Of a DNA stretch of 6,159 nucleotides, positions 1 through 6,159 are shown piece after piece. Numbering within the stretch: the stretch's first letter is position 1; each line of letters begins with the position of its first letter. This DNA comes from Candidatus Melainabacteria bacterium GWA2_34_9 (GTDB lineage: Bacteria > Cyanobacteriota > Vampirovibrionia > Gastranaerophilales > UBA9971), in assembly GCA_001784535.1 (NCBI GenBank), contig MFRJ01000094.1, positions 11,434-17,592 of the forward strand, given 5' to 3'. The notes below the pieces were generated by a model, which was not told the origin of the DNA, ran no database searches, and saw only the letters and a list, made by a program, of their open reading frames with translations. A program made the translations under genes and the position numbers.

Positions 1-1
1 A

Positions 2-784
2 TTTGGATTAGCACAGCTTTACCAGATAAGAGGAAGAGTCGGAAGAAGCGAAACACAGGCTTATGCTTACTGTTTTTACAGAGACGGAAAAGTTTTATCA
101 GCGGAAGCAAAAGACAGGCTAAAAGCAATAAAAGACTTTACAATACTGGGAAGCGGATATCAGATTGCGCTAAGAGATTTGGAAATAAGAGGCGTAGGAA
201 ATATTCTCGGACAGCAACAACATGGTCATATGGTTTCTGTTGGATTTGATCTATATTGCCAACTGCTTGAGGAGTCAATAAAAGAATTAAAAGGAGAAAA
301 AGTCGACAGAAAAGAGCCTACTATTATTGACATCAACATAACAGCCTTTATTCCTGACGAATGGGTCGGTGATAAAGAGCAGAAGATGATTGAATACAAG
401 CGTCTTGCTGATGTAAAAAGTGCGAAAGAACTGGAATTTTTGGAAGATGAGTGGATTGACAGATTCGGAAAAATCCCTGAAGAAGTAAAAAGACTTATAA
501 AAGTAATACGATTAAGACTTATGGCAACTGACATCGGAATTTGTCTTGTAAGAGAAGCTTTTGAAAGCATCAGGATTTTCAGCAATATTTCATTTGCTGA
601 ATTCAGGCTGCTTCAAAATAAAATAAGACCAGAGCTTTCTAAAAAATTAAAATGGACTCAAGCCCCTAAAACTTCCGAAAACGGGACTTCAATAATATTA
701 ATAAGCAATCTCGCTCTTTCAAACGAAGAAAAGCTGGATATTTTAGAAGAAATTTTCCATTCTATAATTAACTTTAAAATGTAG
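2..784 (+). CDS. mfd: Transcription-repair coupling factor Mfd, C-terminal part (5' end outside window)
   Basis: Mfd is an ATP-driven DNA translocase. It pushes stalled RNA polymerase off damaged template and recruits UvrA, starting transcription-coupled repair in the cytoplasm. The reading frame is open from base 2, so only the last 260 codons of a protein usually about 1,100-1,200 residues long are present. Visible in order are helicase motif VI (QIRGRVGRS, residues 8-16 of the fragment), the TRG translocation motif region (about 47-90, with ALRDLEIRG, GNILGQQQHGH and GFDLYCQLLEE), and the C-terminal TRCF domain (about 113-210, with AFIPDEWVGD, IEYKRLA and DRFGKIPEEV). RecG shares the helicase part, but the QHGH/GFDLY block and the TRCF domain are specific to Mfd. 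It ends in TAG and is convergent with the phosphatase gene 74 bp away. No strong terminator is visible in that gap. The frame is intact. Confidence 0.96.
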   Translation, partial: FGLAQLYQIRGRVGRSETQAYAYCFYRDGKVLSAEAKDRLKAIKDFTILGSGYQIALRDLEIRGVGNILGQQQHGHMVSVGFDLYCQLLEESIKELKGEKVDRKEPTIIDINITAFIPDEWVGDKEQKMIEYKRLADVKSAKELEFLEDEWIDRFGKIPEEVKRLIKVIRLRLMATDIGICLVREAFESIRIFSNISFAEFRLLQNKIRPELSKKLKWTQAPKTSENGTSIILISNLALSNEEKLDILEEIFHSIINFKM

Positions 785-858
785 GTTTTAGATGATTAAA
801 AGTTCCCGTTTTTGATTCAAAATCTATTTGTTAAAATATTTGCACCAAAATTAACATC

Positions 859-2466
859 TTATATTTTAGATTCTAAAGTAATTCTGTTTGTATCAACATC
901 AATTTCTTTATTTTTTTTCATAAAATTGCTTTGGAAATAATCTATAAGTATGTTTCTCTCAGTATCAAAACTGCTAATAATTTGACTTCTGTCAATAGTT
1001 TCTTTATCATCTTCTATTTTGATTTTTTTCAAAGAATTAAACATATTTTGAGGATTTGAAATAACATATTCTGACACAGCAACTGTCAATAAAGTCGGCT
1101 TTTCAGGATTTTCATCAGAAACAATATTTCCTTTTGAATCAATTATTTCAATTTTTTTGTTTCCATTCTCATCAACCGTATAAAAATCCTTTACCTTTTT
1201 ATCAGCAGTAACTGTATATCTTGCACCTGAAACGTGCATAATTCCGGGTTTGATTTTTCTTAATTTTGTTGATTCTACGCCTTCTCTTATTACGTCTGCC
1301 AACTGCTGTTTCGTATATTTAACCGTAACAACAGGATGCGGCATTGGAAAACAATATTCAACATCTCTTGCTGTAATTTTACCTGCCTCCATTAATGATC
1401 TGACACTTCCCGGATTTACCAGAGCAAGATCAGCTCCTGTCTTATTTAAAATTGCATCTGTCATAATATTAAGAATAGGATTTTCTTTTTTTACAGCACG
1501 TTTAGAACTAAATTCTCTGACCAACGTACCTACAGGATAGGTTTCACCAAGTGTATCCTTTTCTAGTCTTTTTATATCTTCACTTGCAGAATAATTAAAG
1601 ACTTTATCGACTTTATTTTTAGGTGAATTTCCTTTCGATAAATCTATTCTGCCATTTTCATCGAACTCAACCGTTAATTCACCAAAAGTTTTTTCATTTC
1701 CTTCCTGAACTATTAAAACAGGTTCTTTTTTAGGTGATTCAAAAAGTTCATATTCATTATCGTGAGAATGTCCGCCGATTATTATATCTATATCAGAAAC
1801 AATTTTGGCAATTTTTCTTTCTTCTTTTGTACCGAGATGCGACAGTAAAATTATTTTATCCAATTCAGGTTCTTGTTCTTTTAATTTTTGAATTTCCTGT
1901 TCAATATCATTTTTAATTAAAGAAATATTATGTAATTTGCAGTAATTAGTCTTATAATCAGGTGTAGTAACTCCTATTAAACCAAATTTTTCCCCATTTT
2001 TAGTAACAATTTTTGATTTAAACAATCCCAATTTATTATATTCTTTATCATTAGGAGTTTCTGTATTGCAAGCCATAAAATCAGTAAAAAATTCCGATTC
2101 TTTTCCTTCAGCTTTGTTTTTTTGATTGGTTAAATGATTATTTTTTAAATATTCGTAAAAATTGAAATTTCTTCCCCTGTCATGATTGCCTATTGCGCAA
2201 GCATCAAAATTCATTGATTTCAAAATTTTGCTTACCAGATCTCTTTTTTTGAGTTCTGTTCCGGAAAAAACATCTCCGGCTGATAATTTTAAATTTTCCG
2301 AATCTTCATGTTTTTTATCAAAAGTATCTGATGCGGTTTTCAAATGTCTATAGGCAGGTATAACAGCGTGATAATCGCTAAAATAAAATATATTTATCTT
2401 TGTAGCACCGGAAAAAGATAAATTATTTGCATTATATAAACGGCTTAAAATGATATTTTGCAGCAT
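859..2466 (-). CDS. 5'-nucleotidase / UshA-family metallophosphatase
   Basis: This is a two-domain phosphoesterase of the 5'-nucleotidase/2',3'-cyclic phosphodiesterase family. Such enzymes hydrolyse nucleotides or related phosphoesters with two metal ions; the substrate here cannot be told. Residues are numbered from the ATG at 2466. Metal-site motifs are SDYH (30-33), GDVFSG (64-69), GNHD (93-96), SHLG (209-212) and GGHSHD (231-236). The C-terminal 5'-nucleotidase domain (about 310-515) has NPGSVR (351-356), FPMPHPVVTVKY (373-384) and VSGARYTV (412-419). The 535-residue length fits the family. The start is uncertain. The frame stays open upstream to a TTG at 2514, and TTG codons at 2496/2493 lie just after an AGGTG that could be a Shine-Dalgarno sequence. 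I chose the only ATG before the first strand, although it has no clear Shine-Dalgarno. Family members are often exported, but no convincing signal peptide is seen. A short hydrophobic run (FVLLLVIL) appears only with the upstream TTG starts. By eye it is more AT-rich than mfd or murC. It is monocistronic and divergent from the isomerase gene. Confidence 0.9.
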   Translation of the reverse strand: MLQNIILSRLYNANNLSFSGATKINIFYFSDYHAVIPAYRHLKTASDTFDKKHEDSENLKLSAGDVFSGTELKKRDLVSKILKSMNFDACAIGNHDRGRNFNFYEYLKNNHLTNQKNKAEGKESEFFTDFMACNTETPNDKEYNKLGLFKSKIVTKNGEKFGLIGVTTPDYKTNYCKLHNISLIKNDIEQEIQKLKEQEPELDKIILLSHLGTKEERKIAKIVSDIDIIIGGHSHDNEYELFESPKKEPVLIVQEGNEKTFGELTVEFDENGRIDLSKGNSPKNKVDKVFNYSASEDIKRLEKDTLGETYPVGTLVREFSSKRAVKKENPILNIMTDAILNKTGADLALVNPGSVRSLMEAGKITARDVEYCFPMPHPVVTVKYTKQQLADVIREGVESTKLRKIKPGIMHVSGARYTVTADKKVKDFYTVDENGNKKIEIIDSKGNIVSDENPEKPTLLTVAVSEYVISNPQNMFNSLKKIKIEDDKETIDRSQIISSFDTERNILIDYFQSNFMKKNKEIDVDTNRITLESKI

Positions 2467-2493
2467 TATATCTGTATCTAAAATTACTAACAA
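2465..2493 (-). promoter_or_regulatory. Sigma-70-like promoter match overlapping the phosphatase ATG
   Basis: On the minus strand TTGTTA (2493-2488) is followed by a 17-base spacer and a perfect TATAAT (2470-2465). The last two bases of TATAAT are the first two of the chosen ATG (2466-2464). Sequence and spacing are near consensus. If it were active, transcription would begin inside the predicted coding region, where no in-frame ATG, GTG or TTG follows before the metallophosphatase motifs. It may therefore be a chance match in AT-rich DNA. Confidence 0.25.
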
Positions 2494-2545
2494 CAATACA
2501 AAACACCTAAACAAAAAAAATTGCTAAAAATTTTTTGTAACAAAC

Positions 2546-2574
2546 AACCACAATTTATTTTAATAATGTATAAT
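2546..2574 (+). promoter_or_regulatory. Probable promoter of the peptidyl-prolyl isomerase gene (good -10, weak -35)
   Basis: A perfect TATAAT lies at 2569-2574, about 48 bases upstream of the isomerase ATG, preceded by TG at 2567-2568. The hexamer 17 bases further upstream (AACCAC, 2546-2551) is a poor -35 match. On the opposite strand a weaker pair, TTGTCT (2595-2590) and TATACA (2572-2567) with an 18-base spacer, could serve the phosphatase gene, so the two promoters may overlap. No obvious operator palindrome is seen. The rest of the divergent region is AT-rich and otherwise featureless. Confidence 0.45.
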
Positions 2575-2621
2575 TTTAATTGGTTAAAAAGACAAAAAAT
2601 ATACTTAAATGAGGATAAATT

Positions 2622-3743
2622 ATGAAAAAAATTACACTTGCATTAATGGCTGCTTCTATGGTTTTTCTTAGCGGTTGCGGACAAAAAGAAAAAGCTGATT
2701 TAGGTCCTGCTGTAATAAAGGTTAACAATTCTGTAATAACAAAAGGAATGATAGATGCTTCCTTTAAAAAAGGCTCTTTAGCTTCCAGCAACATTGATGT
2801 AAATAAGCCTGAAAACAGATTTATTTATCTTATCTACAAAAATAAAACTGTAAATGATCTTATAGTTAAAGAATTATTGACACAGGAAGCTGACAAAAGA
2901 AAAATTTCTATATCTGATGAAGAAATTAAAGCTAAATTAGATGAAATAATGAACAAAGTCGGTGGTAAAGCAAGATTTGAACAATCTCTTGCACTAAATA
3001 ACCTTAACAAAGATTCTTTTAGCGATATGCTCAAATTTGATATGTTAAAAGAAAAGCTTGTTAATAATTTATCAGGCACAAACAATGTTAATGAAGGTGC
3101 TATAAAAGACTTTTATGTAAAAAACCGGGATAAACACTTTAAACAACCTGAACAAGTAAAAGCAAGCCATATTTTGATTAGTGCATCAGAATCAGATATT
3201 AGATCTAAATTTGAAGCTGAAGGTAAAAAATTATCAGCAGATGAATTAAACAAAAAAGTTAAAGATGAAATGTCTGCAGCTAAAAATAAAGCTGAAAAAA
3301 TCCTTGCAGAAATAAAAGCTAGACCGGATAAATTTGCAGCATTGGCAAAAAAAGAATCTCAAGATCCTTCAAGTGCTGAAAAAGGCGGAGATTTAGGATT
3401 TTTTGATAATAAACAAATGGTAAAAGAGTTTTCTAAAGTAGCTTTTTCTATAAAACCCGGTGAAATAAGCAATTTGGTTAAAACAGAATTCGGTTATCAC
3501 ATTATAAAAGTAGTTGACCGCAAAAAAGCAGGTTTAGTACCTTTTGATGAAGTAAAACCACAGATTGCTAAATATCTGGAACAACAAACAAAAATGCAAT
3601 CTATACAAAAATTAATTGAAAGCTCAAGAAACAACGCAAAAATCGTATATATAGACAAAGAATGCGATCCTAAAAAAATTGAAACAGAAATTAGATCACT
3701 TGTAAAAAAACAAAGACCTCCTCAAGCTCCAACAAAAAATTAA
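2622..3743 (+). CDS. Lipoprotein peptidyl-prolyl cis-trans isomerase, SurA/PrsA-like (parvulin)
   Basis: This is an envelope foldase and chaperone that isomerises peptide bonds before proline in exported proteins. The N-terminus is a lipoprotein signal: KK, a hydrophobic stretch (about 4-16), then lipobox LSGC with Cys19 as the lipidated residue. Residues about 30-165 form a SurA/PrsA-type chaperone domain (VIKVNNSVIT at 31-40, then charged helices). The PpiC/parvulin domain covers about 177-300: VKASHILIS (179-187), FAALAKKESQDPSS (238-251), KGGDLGFF (254-261), FSKVAFSIKPGEIS (270-283) and FGYHIIKVVDR (290-300). A Lys/Glu-rich insert (about 189-223) splits the first parvulin strand from its helix. 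A helical, proline-containing tail follows the domain. The 373-residue length is normal for the family. The ATG has a Shine-Dalgarno GAGGA (2611-2615) six bases upstream. Only one parvulin domain is present, as in PrsA; E. coli SurA has two and is not a lipoprotein. It is monocistronic, with its own promoter and terminator. The exact orthology name is uncertain. Confidence 0.93.
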   Translation: MKKITLALMAASMVFLSGCGQKEKADLGPAVIKVNNSVITKGMIDASFKKGSLASSNIDVNKPENRFIYLIYKNKTVNDLIVKELLTQEADKRKISISDEEIKAKLDEIMNKVGGKARFEQSLALNNLNKDSFSDMLKFDMLKEKLVNNLSGTNNVNEGAIKDFYVKNRDKHFKQPEQVKASHILISASESDIRSKFEAEGKKLSADELNKKVKDEMSAAKNKAEKILAEIKARPDKFAALAKKESQDPSSAEKGGDLGFFDNKQMVKEFSKVAFSIKPGEISNLVKTEFGYHIIKVVDRKKAGLVPFDEVKPQIAKYLEQQTKMQSIQKLIESSRNNAKIVYIDKECDPKKIETEIRSLVKKQRPPQAPTKN

Positions 3744-3757
3744 GTTTATATAAATAT

Positions 3758-3803
3758 AAAAAAAAGGGCTATCCCGAAAAATTAAAGGGAAAGCTCTTTT
3801 TTT
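3758..3803 (+). terminator. Rho-independent terminator after the isomerase gene
   Basis: The hairpin lies 15 bases after the stop codon. The left arm is 3758-3775 (A-tract, GGGCT, A, TCCC) and the right arm 3787-3803 (GGGA, A, AGCTC, T-tract), around an 11-base A-rich loop. TCCC pairs with GGGA, there is one A/A mismatch, AGCTC pairs with GGGCT through one G-U pair, and the A-tract pairs with the seven T residues. The A-tract on the left arm means it could work in both directions. It separates the isomerase unit from murC. Confidence 0.88.
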
Positions 3804-3918
3804 GTACTAAAAAACCGTATGACTATAAAATTAATAATGGTTTTTAATTATTGACTATTATAAAATATAAATTAAGCGAAATGGGAGAGCTGCAATACAA
3901 TAGATCTGGCGGGAAGAA
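3804..3918 (+). promoter_or_regulatory. murC leader / probable promoter region
   Basis: This interval follows the terminator and must hold the murCB promoter unless transcription reads through. TTGACT at 3851-3856 resembles a -35 box, but no good -10 lies 16-18 bases after it. TATAAA at 3859-3864 and 3866-3871 are possible -10 boxes without a good -35. Two structures stand out: a direct repeat TGACTAT (3820-3826 and 3852-3858, 32 bp apart) and an inverted repeat AAAAACC/GGTTTTT (3810-3816 and 3839-3845). The stretch nearest murC (about 3874-3918) is noticeably more G-rich and is probably the untranslated leader. No riboswitch class is recognised. Confidence 0.35.
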
Positions 3919-5382
3919 ATGGAAAACGCAAAAATTAAGTTTTCAAAAGACAGTCTTTTTAGAAAAACTATAGCGAAAACTGACGGTTATATACACTTTA
4001 TCGCAATAGGCGGAATCGGAATGAGCGGTCTTGCTAAAATTCTGATTGAATTAGGCTATAAAGTTTCCGGTTCTGACATAAAAAATAACGCTAACATAAA
4101 ATCCATCGAAAATACCGGTGGAATCGTTAAAATTGGACACAGTTCCGAAAACATAAATAATTGTTCACTTGTTGTAGTAAGTTCCGCTATCAAACCCGAC
4201 AATCCTGAATTAATAGAAGCAAAAAAACAAAATATTCCCTTGGTTCATAGAGCTCAACTTCTTGAAGCTTTAATGTCAGGATTTGGCGAAGAAAAAAAGC
4301 AATATTCTATCGGAGTCACCGGAACTCACGGAAAAACCACAACTTCCGGCATGACCGCATTTTTATTTGAAATGGAAGGACTTAATCCATCTTTTGCTAT
4401 AGGCGGACAACTTCCGCATTATGATGTAAATTCAAAAGCAGGCTTTGGAGATCATTTTGTTTCTGAACTCGACGAAAGTGACGGTTCAATCGAACTTTAT
4501 ACTCCTGACATAAGCATTATAACGAATCTGGAATTTGATCATGCCGATCATTACGAAAAAGGCTTCGAGCAAATTCTTGAAACATTTGAAAGATATGCTT
4601 GCGATCTTGATAAAAATTCTAAAATAATAATAAATACTGATGATTCAGGGAATCTTGATCTTTTAAAAAGAATTGACCATAAAAATATAATTACTTACAG
4701 CACTAATCCTGAACAGCCATTACACAAAGAGTCTGTTTACAGAGCTGAAGCCCTTGCAACAGTTCCCAATGCCAGAATGAAAGTATTTAAGAAAAATGAA
4801 TTACTTGGAGAAATTACTCTTGGAATTCCGGGAATCCATAATATATCAAATGCTTTAGCTGCAACTGTTGCTGCACTTGAATGCGGAATTGAATTTCCTC
4901 AAATCGCCGATTCACTTGAAAAATTTACCGGAATGAAAAGAAGATTTCAAACAGTAGGCTACTTTAAAGGTGCAAGGATAATTGATGATTACGCACATCA
5001 TCCGACTGAAGTTGAAGCGACTTTAAAAACCGCCAAGGAGATTGTTTCTTCCTCGCAAAAAGGGCGCGTAATTGCAGTTTTTCAGCCTCACAGATATACA
5101 AGACTTGCTAATTTATGGCAGGATTTTGCTAAAGCATTTAAAGATGCGGATATTGTATACTTATGCGATGTTTACCCCGCAGGAGAAGCTCCTCTTGAAA
5201 ATGTGAATTCAGAAAACTTAAGCAAGCAAATAACTTACACAAAGACTTTCTATGTTTCCGGTGAACTCGAAAATATCGCAAAAGCTGTAAAACAGGAAAT
5301 CAAAGAAAATGATATAATTCTCACAATGGGAGCGGGAAATATTACTCAATTAGGTCAACTAATTATAGACAATGCAGGTTAA
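3919..5382 (+). CDS. murC: UDP-N-acetylmuramate--L-alanine ligase
   Basis: MurC uses ATP to join L-alanine to UDP-MurNAc, the first step of stem-peptide assembly on the cytoplasmic peptidoglycan precursor. All three Mur-ligase domains are visible. The N-terminal UDP-binding domain has HFIAIGGIGMSGLAKIL (26-42) and GSD (51-53). The central ATPase domain has the P-loop GTHGKTTT (135-142, Lys139), SELDESDGS (182-190), the metal/ATP-site NLEFDHADHY (203-212) and GIHNISNALAA (305-315). The C-terminal domain has GMKRRFQ (338-344), DDYAHHPTE (356-364), QPHRYTR (389-395), DVYPAGE (417-423) and GAGNI (471-475). GIGGIGMS-type and DDYAHHP motifs separate MurC from MurD, MurE and MurF; Mpl is similar, but murB next door supports MurC. 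The 487-residue length is typical. The start has a modest Shine-Dalgarno (GGGAAG, 3911-3916) close to the ATG. murB follows 15 bp after the stop, so the two are co-transcribed. Nothing is missing or frameshifted. Confidence 0.97.
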   Translation: MENAKIKFSKDSLFRKTIAKTDGYIHFIAIGGIGMSGLAKILIELGYKVSGSDIKNNANIKSIENTGGIVKIGHSSENINNCSLVVVSSAIKPDNPELIEAKKQNIPLVHRAQLLEALMSGFGEEKKQYSIGVTGTHGKTTTSGMTAFLFEMEGLNPSFAIGGQLPHYDVNSKAGFGDHFVSELDESDGSIELYTPDISIITNLEFDHADHYEKGFEQILETFERYACDLDKNSKIIINTDDSGNLDLLKRIDHKNIITYSTNPEQPLHKESVYRAEALATVPNARMKVFKKNELLGEITLGIPGIHNISNALAATVAALECGIEFPQIADSLEKFTGMKRRFQTVGYFKGARIIDDYAHHPTEVEATLKTAKEIVSSSQKGRVIAVFQPHRYTRLANLWQDFAKAFKDADIVYLCDVYPAGEAPLENVNSENLSKQITYTKTFYVSGELENIAKAVKQEIKENDIILTMGAGNITQLGQLIIDNAG

Positions 5383-5397
5383 AATACTTAAATTACA

Positions 5398-6159
5398 ATG
5401 AAAAATTCTGTTAAAATGATACAAGATTATTCTCTAAAGGAACATACAACCCTTAAAATAGGCGGAAATGCAAAAGCTGCATATTTTCCGACTTCGGTAG
5501 AAGAAATTTATGAAATAAAAAATAATTCAGCCCGTGAAAATATAATTATAATCGGCGAAGGCTCAAATCTTCTGATTTCTTCTCAGGGTGTGGAAGAAAA
5601 AGTTGTGTTCACCAAAAACCTTAAAAAATACGAATTTCTTGATGAAGAAACTATAAAAACAGAATGTGGGCTTAAATCAGCCAGTTTGGCGAAAATTCTT
5701 CTTAAAAAAGGACTTTCAGGCATGGAATTTATGATAGGAATTCCAGGTTCTGTTGGTGGAGCCGTCACTATGAACTCATCAGCACACGGACAGGTAATAG
5801 AAGACGTCATAGAAGCCGCAGAAGTTATAGATTTGCTGACAGGAGAAATTAAAACACTTCATAAAGAAGATTTAAAACTGGGTTACAGAAATTCTTTTGT
5901 CGAAAAAAACAGACATTTAATACTTAATGCGACTTTTAAGCTTAAAAAAGCAGAAAATACTGAAATTTCAGAAAAAATGGAATTTCATATCAGCTACAGA
6001 AAAGAAAAACACCCGCCTTTAACAGAGCCAAACGCAGGAAGCACTTTCAGAAATCCTGAAAGAGGTGTTCATTCCGGCAGACTTTTTGAGGAGTTAGGGG
6101 CGAAAAGCTGGCAAGAAGGCGGAGCAAAAGTTTCCGAAAAGCATGCCAATTTTCTTATA
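5398..6159 (+). CDS. murB: UDP-N-acetylenolpyruvoylglucosamine reductase, 3' end outside window
   Basis: MurB is the FAD-dependent, NADPH-using reductase that turns UDP-GlcNAc-enolpyruvate into UDP-MurNAc, the substrate of MurC, in the cytoplasm. The frame is open for 254 codons to the window edge; family members are near 300 residues, so roughly 40-50 residues are missing, including the usual C-terminal catalytic glutamate. Visible are the FAD-domain motifs GEGSNLLIS (53-61) and GLSGMEFMIGIPGSVGGAVT (105-124) followed by MNSSAHG (125-131), then LGYRNSF (161-167, with the catalytic-type Arg164), PPLTEPNAGSTFRNP (206-220, with Ser215 as the expected proton donor) and GGAKVSEKHANF (241-252). 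The last block and the overall spacing suggest the shorter type II form. The ATG at 5398 is the first start after an in-frame TAA at 5389. It has no clear Shine-Dalgarno, so translation may be coupled to murC 15 bp upstream; Met7 (5416) is the alternative start. Confidence 0.96.
   Translation, partial: MKNSVKMIQDYSLKEHTTLKIGGNAKAAYFPTSVEEIYEIKNNSARENIIIIGEGSNLLISSQGVEEKVVFTKNLKKYEFLDEETIKTECGLKSASLAKILLKKGLSGMEFMIGIPGSVGGAVTMNSSAHGQVIEDVIEAAEVIDLLTGEIKTLHKEDLKLGYRNSFVEKNRHLILNATFKLKKAENTEISEKMEFHISYRKEKHPPLTEPNAGSTFRNPERGVHSGRLFEELGAKSWQEGGAKVSEKHANFLI

Noticed and set aside
226..585. A 119-codon reading frame on the minus strand inside mfd.
   Set aside because: It is antisense to strongly conserved Mfd sequence, has low-complexity Ser/Ile/Phe-rich composition typical of shadow frames, and shows no recognisable domain.
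811..858. Weak inverted repeats between mfd and the phosphatase gene (TTTTGA/TCAAAA near 811-823; TGTTAA at 829-834 with TTAACA at 851-856) as a shared terminator.
   Set aside because: The stems are only six base pairs, contain no G/C-rich core and are not followed by a T-tract on either strand. They are not convincing as a terminator.
1250..1540. Plus-strand reading frame of 96 codons opposite the phosphatase gene.
   Set aside because: It lies wholly antisense to the conserved 5'-nucleotidase domain and resembles no protein family I know.
3881..3973. A 30-codon reading frame (starting MGELQYNRSGG) in the murC leader that overlaps the murC start out of frame.
   Set aside because: It has no Shine-Dalgarno, resembles nothing I recognise and ends inside murC. 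The similar GAAATGG context at both ATGs is probably coincidence, although a leader-peptide role cannot be excluded.
5583..5810. Minus-strand reading frame of 75 codons inside murB.
   Set aside because: It is antisense to the conserved FAD-binding motifs of MurB, which account for the sequence conservation.
1..6159. Search by eye for mobile elements, CRISPR repeats, tRNA genes, toxin-antitoxin pairs or a defence or biosynthetic cluster.
   Set aside because: No repeated spacers, terminal inverted repeats, transposase or integrase motifs, or tRNA-like cloverleaf sequences were seen. The window is filled by five conserved genes with short gaps.

Overview
This is an ordinary chromosomal window of core housekeeping genes. 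The DNA is AT-rich and the coding sequences favour A/T-ending codons and AGA arginine codons. I see five protein-coding genes, two of them cut by the window edges, one strong intrinsic terminator and a few tentative promoter elements. I see no rRNA, tRNA, CRISPR array, insertion sequence, phage gene or defence system.

Layout. Bases 2-784 (+) are the last 260 codons of the transcription-repair coupling factor Mfd. A convergent gene at 859-2466 (-) encodes a two-domain 5'-nucleotidase/UshA-type metallophosphatase. A divergent intergenic region of about 155 bp (2467-2621) separates it from a lipoprotein peptidyl-prolyl isomerase of the SurA/PrsA (parvulin) type at 2622-3743 (+), which ends in a clear rho-independent terminator (3758-3803). 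After a leader of about 115 bp come murC (3919-5382, +) and murB (5398-6159, +, running off the right edge), 15 bp apart and surely one operon.

How the genes relate. MurB makes UDP-MurNAc and MurC adds the first L-alanine of the stem peptide, so the right half is a cytoplasmic peptidoglycan-precursor operon. The lipoprotein isomerase is expected to fold exported proteins in the cell envelope. Mfd couples DNA repair to stalled transcription. The metallophosphatase probably hydrolyses nucleotides or related phosphoesters, and its cellular location is uncertain because no convincing signal peptide is visible. Mfd, the phosphatase and the isomerase look like independent transcription units.

Organism. 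The window suggests an AT-rich, peptidoglycan-making bacterium. The murC-murB order and the overall protein style, including a short N-terminal 'LSFSG' leader on the phosphatase, make me think of the non-photosynthetic cyanobacterial sister group (Melainabacteria/Vampirovibrionia, e.g. Gastranaerophilales). This is an impression from memory and not proven; an AT-rich Firmicute or another low-GC lineage cannot be excluded. I did not find an undescribed biological system here. The findings below are modest.
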